Source: JAGVSV01 sp050952845
GTDB taxonomy: Bacteria; Bacillota; Clostridia; Christensenellales; Aristaeellaceae
Length of the DNA: 64,000 bases
Assembly: GCA_050952845.1 (NCBI GenBank)
Contig: JBMNLP010000001.1
Span: 1,240,001 to 1,304,000 of the forward strand
Direction of reading: 5' to 3'
In this document: in pieces, positions 57,383 through 64,000 of the stretch
Layout: every line of letters begins with the position of its first letter
Numbering within the stretch: the stretch's first letter is position 1
Notes under the pieces: generated by a model
The model's input: the letters and a program-made list of their open reading frames with translations, nothing else
Told to the model about the DNA's origin: nothing
Database searches by the model: none
Program-made: the position numbers and the translations under genes

Positions 57383-60300
57383 ATGTTCACCATCTATGCC
57401 GGACGTACACGTAGAACCTGGCAACCGCTGATCAGACAGCTGAAAAGCGCCTATGATGCGGGCGCAGAAATTGTGCTTCTGGTACCGGAACACTATACCC
57501 TGCAAGCCGAGCGTGATATAGTGGCTGATTTGAACATAACGGGTTTTTTTCGGATTGATGTGCTGTCGCCCAAGCGGCTTATGCAGCGCATCGCTGACCG
57601 CGCGGGTACCAGCGGGCAAACGCCCATTGACGAATTGGGCAGGAATATGGCTGTAATGCGTGCGCTGGACAGCACAAAGGGCGAGCTGCGCTATTACTAC
57701 AGCGCCGCTAATCTGACGGGCTTTGCGAACAAGCTGGCAGCAGCCATCACCCAGATAAAAGAAGCGGGCATCACGCCGGGAGCCCTCCTTGATAAAGCCA
57801 GAACTTTGCCTGAAAGTGCGCTGCAAAGCAAGCTTCTGGATACAGCCTTAGTGTACCGTGCATACGAGGAGCTGCTTTCCGGACAGTTTGCTGATGCGGA
57901 GGACCAGCGGTCCGACCTGTTCAGGCGCATGAAAGCCCATCATTTGTTTGATGGCGTGCACATATTTGTATATGGGTTTGACCTGTTGACAGACGCACTT
58001 TGCCATATCATCACGGCGCTGTCTGATCAGGCCGACAGTGTTTACGTATCGATGGTGGTTGAAAAGACACAGGCGGAAGATGGCGAGGCATTTGCGGGGA
58101 CGCTCTGCAGCGTGCAGCGGCTGATAGCGCGGCTGCAGGACATGGGCACGCCGTATGCATTTAAATGGCTGCCTTCGGATGGTTTTGATGCGCCGGCAGA
58201 AATTTTACATTTGGAGCGCTATTTCCTCAGACCTATACGTCCTGTGTACCATCACCCCGTTGACCATTTGCGTTTGTATGCCGCACCGACGCCGTATACC
58301 GAGGTGCAATATGCCGCCCAGCAGATTGTGTTGGCTATGCTTTCCGGAACGCCAGCCGGAAAAATCGTCGTGTTGTACAGCGATGCCGGTAAATATGCGG
58401 GCCTGATCGAAGCGGCTTTTCGCATTCATGACATCCCCTTCTATATTGCCGAGAAAGTGCCGATTGCTGCGCATCCGCTGGTCAAATGCCTGCTCAGCGC
58501 CCTCAAGTGCCTGTCGGATGGGTGGCGTCAGGATGATGTGATGGCGTTCATAAAGTCCGGCTTCTCACCGCTGACAGAGAAAGAAGGGTGGCAACTTGAA
58601 AACTATGCCATCCAGTTTGGTATCAACTTAAACAGATGGCAGAAGCCATTTGACCGGGGTACGCCTGAGGAGGCAGCGCAAGCTGAGTTATTGCGCAGGA
58701 GACTGGTTGATCCCATAGACAATATGCGCAAATCGCTGGCGGCAGCACGAACAGCCGGCGAGTCGTTGCGCATCGTACTTGATTTTTTGAATGCCATTGG
58801 GGCAGGAGAGCGCATGCTGACCTTGGAGCGGAATTTGGTTCAGGCTGGTATGCCTGAACAAGCCATGCGCTCGCGTCAGGTGTGGCGGGTCATCTCCAGC
58901 GTGATGGAGCAGATGGAGGCGTTGTTGGGGAAGGCGCGCATTCCCATCCGGCGCTTTGCGCCCTGGCTGGAAGCCGGGCTGTCGGCATCGGAAATTTCGG
59001 CACTGCCCACCGAGGCTGAAAGCGTGCATTGCGGTACTATCGGACACCTGATTCCCAAAGACCCCAGCATGCTGATTCTGCTGGGACTGAACGACGGCAT
59101 GCTGACCGGCGCCGATGAAGAACTTTTCAGCGTCTACGAGACGGAAGAGGCAGAACGTTTGCTGGACCTAAGGATGGATATGTCGCAGCAGGTGCGGAGC
59201 GAGCTATCGCTGCTGAGCTTGTGGAAAGCGCTGTCAGCGCCCAGCGACAGATTATACCTTTGCTATGCATTAGCTAACGAAGAGGGGGACGCCATGCGCC
59301 CGCTTCCGCAGTTATCCGGCATCAGGGCGATGTTTCCTTACCTGATTGAAGAAGGCGGCGCGCTGGCTAGTGAGAGCGGCGCTGGCGTGCTGGAACCGGT
59401 CAGACCGATGCCGGCGCTGGACACCATCGCGCTGCTGCTGAAGCAAGGCAGTTTGCCGGAACGCTGGGCGGATGCGTGGGCATGGCTGTGTACAAGCAGA
59501 GAATGGACCCAACAGGCAAGAGGTATCTTGAATACCGTGGGAGGCGAAGAGCCGCTTTTTTTGATACCTGCCGGGCATGCAAAAGCTCTGTATGATACGG
59601 GCACCACATCGGTTTCACGACTGGAAGCTTTTGCCTATTGTCCGTTTAACCATTTTGTCACATATGCATTGAAGCCTGGGCGACGGCTGACGTGGGAAGT
59701 GGCGCCCCAGGATGCCGGGATTTTTATTCATGATGCGCTGGAGGAGTTTATCACGGTTGCTGGGGATTGGCCTGCATGGCCTGATGTCACGCAGGAAGAA
59801 TGCGCTGATGCTGTGGAAAATCTGTTGCTGCCGGTCATGGCGCAGTGGACATCTACGCCATTTGCTGACAGCGACAGGGCGGCACATCGGTCACGGCGGA
59901 TGGTCGATGTGTGTAAACAGGTTGCCTGGACCATCACATCAGGTACCAGCCATTCGGCTTTCAAACCTGTGCTTGCAGAGGCGCGATTCGGCTTTGGCGG
60001 GCGCGGGGCGCTGCCCCCGGTGCGGCTACCGATGAGCGATGGTGGCGAGGTACTGCTACATGGGGTTATCGACCGCATCGATCGGTACGAGGGCGAAGAG
60101 GGGACTTTTATACGCGTTGTGGATTACAAGAGCGGAAGCACCTCGTTGCGTGCCGAGCGCATATGGCACGGTTTGCAGCTGCAACTGCTGATCTACCTGA
60201 AAGCTGCTCTCCAGGCGAGTCGGGGCGACCAGGCGGCCGGCGCATTTTATCAGTACCTGGACAACCCGATGGCAGCGACAGAAGATGCGAGCGAAGCGGA

Positions 60301-60712
60301 GAAAATGATTACCCGCGCCTTGCGCCTCAACGGTATTGCGCTCAGCGACCCCGAGGTATGCCGGTTAATGGATTCGTCTGATACATCCATCAACTTGCCT
60401 CAGTACTTCAAGAAGGATGGTACGCCTAAAAAGAACAGCCCTCTGCTCAGTCGGGATGAGATCACCTTGTTGACCGAATACGCGGTGAGAGCGGCTGCCG
60501 ATATTATCAACAGCATGCATGCCGGCAACATCGCCCGCAGGCCTGCTGTTGACCGACAGGGTCACTCGCCATGCGCGTGGTGCGAGTTTGCCGGCATATG
60601 CAGGCGGGATGTTATCTTAGGGGACAGGGGCGCGCGGTTGATATCGCCCATGAACATGGGCCAGCTGATCAGCGCCGCCAGGCTGAGCAGCATTACGGGT
60701 GCTGTTCCGTGA
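57383..60712 (+). CDS. addB: ATP-dependent helicase-nuclease subunit AddB
   Basis: The 1109-residue partner subunit of the AddAB double-strand break resection complex. The N-terminus has a degenerate helicase fold (LLVPEHYTLQAERDIV). The C-terminal RecB-type nuclease has VVDYKSGSTSLR (catalytic Asp and Lys). Iron-sulfur Cys flank it, in FAYCPFNHFVTYAL and CAWCEFAGICRRD. ATG at 57383 follows GGAGA. addA, normally next to it, does not follow; a MutS-like gene does, 11 bases later, and addA is nowhere in the window. Confidence 0.88.
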   Translation: MFTIYAGRTRRTWQPLIRQLKSAYDAGAEIVLLVPEHYTLQAERDIVADLNITGFFRIDVLSPKRLMQRIADRAGTSGQTPIDELGRNMAVMRALDSTKGELRYYYSAANLTGFANKLAAAITQIKEAGITPGALLDKARTLPESALQSKLLDTALVYRAYEELLSGQFADAEDQRSDLFRRMKAHHLFDGVHIFVYGFDLLTDALCHIITALSDQADSVYVSMVVEKTQAEDGEAFAGTLCSVQRLIARLQDMGTPYAFKWLPSDGFDAPAEILHLERYFLRPIRPVYHHPVDHLRLYAAPTPYTEVQYAAQQIVLAMLSGTPAGKIVVLYSDAGKYAGLIEAAFRIHDIPFYIAEKVPIAAHPLVKCLLSALKCLSDGWRQDDVMAFIKSGFSPLTEKEGWQLENYAIQFGINLNRWQKPFDRGTPEEAAQAELLRRRLVDPIDNMRKSLAAARTAGESLRIVLDFLNAIGAGERMLTLERNLVQAGMPEQAMRSRQVWRVISSVMEQMEALLGKARIPIRRFAPWLEAGLSASEISALPTEAESVHCGTIGHLIPKDPSMLILLGLNDGMLTGADEELFSVYETEEAERLLDLRMDMSQQVRSELSLLSLWKALSAPSDRLYLCYALANEEGDAMRPLPQLSGIRAMFPYLIEEGGALASESGAGVLEPVRPMPALDTIALLLKQGSLPERWADAWAWLCTSREWTQQARGILNTVGGEEPLFLIPAGHAKALYDTGTTSVSRLEAFAYCPFNHFVTYALKPGRRLTWEVAPQDAGIFIHDALEEFITVAGDWPAWPDVTQEECADAVENLLLPVMAQWTSTPFADSDRAAHRSRRMVDVCKQVAWTITSGTSHSAFKPVLAEARFGFGGRGALPPVRLPMSDGGEVLLHGVIDRIDRYEGEEGTFIRVVDYKSGSTSLRAERIWHGLQLQLLIYLKAALQASRGDQAAGAFYQYLDNPMAATEDASEAEKMITRALRLNGIALSDPEVCRLMDSSDTSINLPQYFKKDGTPKKNSPLLSRDEITLLTEYAVRAAADIINSMHAGNIARRPAVDRQGHSPCAWCEFAGICRRDVILGDRGARLISPMNMGQLISAARLSSITGAVP

Positions 60713-60723
60713 CAGGAGGAAGT

Positions 60724-62388
60724 ATGTCGCCGCTGTTTGCGTTTTTTGTTGCGTTGATGTTGCTTGGTATAGTCATAAATGCCCTGGTGTCCAGAAAAAG
60801 GAGTCGCGTCAAAAAGCTGGATAGACTGTGGGCAAGCGAATCGGCACTGAAGCAATACGACGATGACATTTTGGATGACATCGCATCTTACTGGCGTATT
60901 AAAAAGACTGCTATATCTGAAGCTGATCAAGTGGATGACACGACATGGGACGATCTGGACATGAACCATGTGTTTCGTCAGCTGGACAGCACCATCAGCC
61001 TCTGCGGTAGCGAGGTGCTGTATGCCATGCTGCACGGCACAGGGGAAGAACCTCATGTGCTCGCTGAGCGCAGCCTGTGTTCCGACTACTTGGTTAGCGC
61101 CCGCGACACAAGGATAGCGGTGCAAATGGCGCTGCAAAAAATCAAACAGGCACATTACCATGGCGCAGCAGCTTTTATGCACAACCCGGAAATAGCCCTC
61201 CCGCCATACCGCGGGCTGCTGCACGCTATGGGGTTTCTGCCGGTTGTGCTGCTCATGGCAGTTCTGCTGCATCCGGCTTTTCTGCTGGCAGCTGCCGGCA
61301 TGATGGCGTTCAATGCCATGGTATACTTTCGCGCGGCGCCTGCCTGGCGGATTTATGAGCGTGCCGTCAAGCACCTGGCGTCTGTACTGAACTGCGCTAA
61401 GGCTCTGGACCGCATCAAGGATGACAATCTGATGTCGCAGCTGAGCAGGCTTCGGGCGCTTTGTAAACCGCTGAACAGCGTCAAAAGATGGACGCCGGTT
61501 TTTGCCGTCGAAGGCGTTGAACTCATTGAAATGATTGTGGATTATCTAAAGATATTCTTCCTGTTTGACTTGTTCGCGCTGTCGGTCATTGTCAGGCGCA
61601 TAGGTAAACAAGCTGGTGCATTGCAAGCCGTATACGAAGCGGTCGGCACGCTTGATGTATGCCAGGCGCTGGCTGCCTTGAAGACCAGGCACCCCGCATG
61701 GTGTTCGCCTCGGTTTACCAATGAGCGATGTGTCGAGGCGGAGGATATGACGCACCCTCTGATCAGAGACTGCGTGCCCAACAGCTTTCAATGGCAGCGC
61801 GGTATGCTGCTGACGGGATCCAACGCTTCGGGCAAGTCCACCTTTGTAAAAGCTGTCGCTATCAATGCGATACTGGCGCAAAGCCTGTCGTTTTGCTTCG
61901 CTCAAGCGTTTGTTCTGCCGTGCGCACGCGTCATGACCTCAATGGCTATCAGGGATGATGTGCGTTCGGGCGACAGCTATTTTATACGGGAGATCAAAAG
62001 CCTCAGGCGCATTCTTCAAGCTTTGGACGGAAAGCGGTTTGTGTTGTGCTTTATCGATGAAATTTTAAGGGGTACCAACACGGTGGAGAGGATTGCATCA
62101 TCATCAGCTGTTCTGGCAGTCCTTGCTGAAAAGCCGTTGCTGTGCTTGGCTGCGACACACGACATTGAGCTAACCAGGCTGCTTGCCGACCAATACGACA
62201 ATATGCACTTCAGGGAAGAAATGAAGGATGGAAATGTTGTGTTTAATTACCAGCTGTGCCAGGGGCCTTCCACTACCCGAAATGCCGTTGCGCTGCTGTC
62301 CTCCATGGGTTTTGATCAGGCTATCATCGATAGCGCACACCGCCTTATCGCACAGTTTGAGCAGACGGGAAGCTGGTTTACGTCCTGA
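60724..62388 (+). CDS. Membrane-anchored MutS-family ATPase
   Basis: A 554-residue protein. The C-terminal 200 residues are a MutS ATPase: Walker A LLTGSNASGKSTFVKAV, FIREIKSLRRIL, Walker B CFIDEILRGTNTVERIA and the ATHDIELTRLL His. The N-terminal mismatch-binding domain of MutS1 is absent. Instead there is a transmembrane segment at residues 4-22, two more around residues 165-200 and one near 285-300. The DLDMNHVFRQLDSTISLCGSEVLY core-domain motif is kept. Membrane MutS relatives exist in many bacteria but have no established function. AGGAGGAAGT precedes the ATG. Confidence 0.8.
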   Translation: MSPLFAFFVALMLLGIVINALVSRKRSRVKKLDRLWASESALKQYDDDILDDIASYWRIKKTAISEADQVDDTTWDDLDMNHVFRQLDSTISLCGSEVLYAMLHGTGEEPHVLAERSLCSDYLVSARDTRIAVQMALQKIKQAHYHGAAAFMHNPEIALPPYRGLLHAMGFLPVVLLMAVLLHPAFLLAAAGMMAFNAMVYFRAAPAWRIYERAVKHLASVLNCAKALDRIKDDNLMSQLSRLRALCKPLNSVKRWTPVFAVEGVELIEMIVDYLKIFFLFDLFALSVIVRRIGKQAGALQAVYEAVGTLDVCQALAALKTRHPAWCSPRFTNERCVEAEDMTHPLIRDCVPNSFQWQRGMLLTGSNASGKSTFVKAVAINAILAQSLSFCFAQAFVLPCARVMTSMAIRDDVRSGDSYFIREIKSLRRILQALDGKRFVLCFIDEILRGTNTVERIASSSAVLAVLAEKPLLCLAATHDIELTRLLADQYDNMHFREEMKDGNVVFNYQLCQGPSTTRNAVALLSSMGFDQAIIDSAHRLIAQFEQTGSWFTS

Positions 62389-62447
62389 CATCCGTATCCA
62401 GAAATTTGAGCAGTTGCTGCCATACGCTCACATCTGCTTCTTTTTGG

Positions 62448-62476
62448 TTGACAGAGACGGTGAGGTATGGTTTAAT
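62448..62476 (+). promoter_or_regulatory. Promoter of the XRE-cupin/potA operon
   Basis: TTGACA (62448-62453), a 17-base spacer, TTTAAT (62471-62476), with an inverted repeat 15 bases further on. Confidence 0.65.
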
Positions 62477-62491
62477 AAATGATGCCTGCAA

Positions 62492-62508
62492 GTTTAGTAA
62501 TTCTAAAC
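62492..62508. promoter_or_regulatory. Probable operator of the XRE-cupin regulator
   Basis: GTTTAG-TAATT-CTAAAC is a perfect 6-bp inverted repeat placed about 10 bases after the predicted transcription start and before the regulator gene. The position suggests autoregulation by the XRE-cupin protein. Confidence 0.55.
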
Positions 62509-62532
62509 AGAACGGGCAGATGAGGTGAAAGG

Positions 62533-63075
62533 ATGGACATTGGCACAAAGCTGAAGCGCATGCGGATGCGGCTGAAACTGACGCAAGAAGAGCTGGCAGA
62601 CAGGTGTGAGCTGAGCAAAGGCTTTATATCCCAGGTGGAGCGTAACCTGACTTCTCCTTCTATTGCAACCCTGACCGATTTGTTGGAGTGCCTGGGGAGT
62701 AACCTGCGAACCTTTTTCAGCGAAAACCAGGATGAAAAGGTGGTCTTTCATGCCGAGGACATGTTCATCAAGGAAGACAACGACGCATTAAAAGGGCAGA
62801 TCACCTGGCTGGTTCCCAACGCGCAGAAGAACATGATGGAACCCATGCTGGTAGAATTGGGCGCAGGCGGCAGGACGCAGCTGTTTCCGCCGCATGAAGG
62901 CGAAGAAATCGGATTTGTTCTATCCGGCGCACTGCATCTTAGGATGGGCGGCATCATCCACCGCGTCAAAGCGGGTGAAAGCTTTTGCATTCACCCTGAG
63001 GAACCACATGATATCATCAATCCCGGTAAAAAACCTGTGAAGTTTTTATGGGTGTCCACCCCACCATCATTTTAA
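62533..63075 (+). CDS. XRE family regulator with C-terminal cupin domain
   Basis: A 180-residue transcription factor. The N-terminal helix-turn-helix (residues 5-62) contains LTQEELADRCELSKGFISQVE. The C-terminal cupin (about residues 105-178) has PPHEGEEIGFVLSGALHLRM and HPEEPHDIINPG, the small-molecule pocket. Such PuuR-like regulators control polyamine genes. potA follows 18 bases after, so it probably regulates spermidine/putrescine uptake. Confidence 0.9.
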   Translation: MDIGTKLKRMRMRLKLTQEELADRCELSKGFISQVERNLTSPSIATLTDLLECLGSNLRTFFSENQDEKVVFHAEDMFIKEDNDALKGQITWLVPNAQKNMMEPMLVELGAGGRTQLFPPHEGEEIGFVLSGALHLRMGGIIHRVKAGESFCIHPEEPHDIINPGKKPVKFLWVSTPPSF

Positions 63076-63093
63076 TCGGGAGGAACGGCCGGC

Positions 63094-64000
63094 ATGCAAG
63101 AATCGCCCCGTTTGATCAGGCTTGAAAACATTTCCAAGGAATATAATGGCACCGAGGTGCTTTCCGATATCAACCTTTACGTACGGAAGAATGAATTTTT
63201 GACGCTGCTCGGCCCGTCCGGGTGCGGTAAGACAACCACGTTGCGCATTATCGGCGGGTTTGAAACCCCGACAACAGGCAAGGTGTTTTTTGACGGCGAG
63301 GATATCACCAGTCTTCCGCCCTATAAACGCCGCGTCAACACGGTATTTCAACGGTATGCGTTGTTTCCGCACCTCAATGTATATGAGAACATTGCCTTTG
63401 GCTTGAAGGTCGCTAAGCGCCCTAAAAAGGAAATCGACGAGCGGGTAGAAAGCATGCTGTCGCTGGTCAACCTGAAGGGCTACAACAAGCGGGGCGTGGA
63501 ATCGCTGTCCGGCGGGCAGCAGCAGCGTGTTGCCATCGCCCGCGCATTGATCAACGAGCCTGAGGTGCTGCTGTTGGATGAACCGCTGGGCGCGCTGGAT
63601 GTCAAGCTGAGGAAGGACATGCAATTAGAGCTCAAGCGCATGCAGCAGATGCTGGGTATCACGTTTATATTCGTGACCCACGATCAGGAAGAGGCGTTGA
63701 CTATGTCCGACACCATTGTTGTCATGAAGGATGGCCGCATCCAGCAGATCGGTACGCCCAAGCACATCTATGACGAGCCCAAGAGCTCTTTCATCGCCGA
63801 CTTTATCGGTGAAACCAATATTATCCCCGGCAGAATGATTCAGGATGAGCTGGTCCATTTCTGCGGTGCGGATTTTACCTGCGTCGATTCCGGCTATGAA
63901 AAAAATGAGCCTGTCGATGTGCTCATCCGTCCGGAAGATGTCATGATCATCGGTGATGATGTGGGGCAGCTGGTCGGTACAGTGAAAAGCGTGTTGTTCA
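63094..64000 (+). CDS. potA: Spermidine/putrescine ABC transporter ATP-binding protein, 3' truncated by window
   Basis: The first 302 codons of an ABC ATPase; the rest lies beyond the window. Walker A is LLGPSGCGKTTTL, the Q-loop VFQRYALFPHLNVYENI, the signature ESLSGGQQQRVAIARAL, Walker B VLLLDEPLGALD, and the switch VTHDQEEALTMSD. The C-terminal TOBE region begins (FIGETNIIPGRMI, VLIRPEDVMI), as in PotA. Polyamine specificity rests on this similarity and the XRE-cupin neighbour. ATG at 63094 follows GGGAGG by 10 bases. Confidence 0.88.
   Translation, partial: MQESPRLIRLENISKEYNGTEVLSDINLYVRKNEFLTLLGPSGCGKTTTLRIIGGFETPTTGKVFFDGEDITSLPPYKRRVNTVFQRYALFPHLNVYENIAFGLKVAKRPKKEIDERVESMLSLVNLKGYNKRGVESLSGGQQQRVAIARALINEPEVLLLDEPLGALDVKLRKDMQLELKRMQQMLGITFIFVTHDQEEALTMSDTIVVMKDGRIQQIGTPKHIYDEPKSSFIADFIGETNIIPGRMIQDELVHFCGADFTCVDSGYEKNEPVDVLIRPEDVMIIGDDVGQLVGTVKSVLF

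Noticed and set aside
60562..61374. 270-codon minus-strand frame across the addB-mutS junction
   Set aside because: No start signal or recognisable domain; both genes on the plus strand are certain.
1..64000. CRISPR arrays, insertion sequences, prophage, tmRNA, SRP RNA or rRNA genes
   Set aside because: No regularly spaced repeats, transposases, integrases or conserved RNA cores were seen apart from one tRNA, RNase P RNA and one T-box.

Overview
The window looks like the chromosome of a Gram-positive Clostridia-class (Firmicutes) bacterium with a fairly GC-rich genome. Four things point there: Firmicutes-type gene neighbourhoods (cggR-pgk-tpiA-gpmI, nadK-argR-recN, ylxM-ffh-rpsP-khpA-rimM-trmD, dnaG-rpoD-trmK, darA-holB-ricT), a T-box leader in front of hisS-aspS, a Bacillus-type LexA box (GAAC-N4-GTTC), and strong AGGAGG ribosome binding sites with many TTG starts. 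No phage, insertion sequence, CRISPR array or obvious genomic island is visible. It is mostly core genome.

Layout. 1-3.4 kb, minus strand: the 5' end of an SOS-type Y-family DNA polymerase gene, then an amino-sugar operon (nagA, ROK-family protein, RbsD/FucU-type mutarotase), then tRNA-Thr(GGT). 3.5-9.3 kb: a nucleotidyltransferase gene divergent from the glycolytic operon cggR-pgk-tpiA-gpmI, which has no gap gene. 9.3-12.8 kb, minus: recO, degV-family, serS and a small lipoprotein. 12.9-17 kb: lipid kinase, a rhomboid-like membrane protein without its catalytic serine, and a polar amino acid ABC transporter. 17-26.4 kb: tilS-hpt, ftsH-VanW protein, nadK-argR-recN, upp. 26.5-31.3 kb: methyltransferase-like and SpoIID/SH3 proteins, then convergent darA-holB-ricT. 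31.4-34.8 kb: T-box, hisS, aspS. 34.8-44.4 kb: a long co-directional run with Asp23/AmaP/DUF2273 envelope-stress genes, nusB, a Kae1-like gene, folD-xseA-xseB-ispA, a PAP2-like membrane protein, an unknown membrane protein, a cysteine desulfurase and thiI. 44.5-54.6 kb: ylxM-ffh, rpsP-khpA-rimM-trmD, dgt-dnaG-rpoD-trmK-nif3-zinc ribbon, ending in the RNase P RNA gene and a strong terminator. 54.6-64 kb: M15 carboxypeptidase, glycosyltransferase, mntP, addB, a membrane MutS-like ATPase, and the start of a polyamine-transport operon (XRE-cupin regulator, potA) cut by the window edge.

Promoters of the vegetative sigma type (TTGNNN-N17-TATAAT) can be read directly in front of most transcription units. 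Several carry an adjacent perfect inverted repeat: cggR, nadK-argR-recN, ftsH and the potA operon. I did not find a clearly novel multi-gene system. The most useful leads are the tandem operator in front of cggR, the nested palindromes at the nadK-argR-recN promoter, the T-box whose specifier and discriminator both point to aspartate rather than histidine, five consecutive TTG-initiated genes, a probable leaderless tilS mRNA, the serine-less rhomboid, the ROK protein with a 150-residue N-terminal extension, and AddB without an adjacent AddA.
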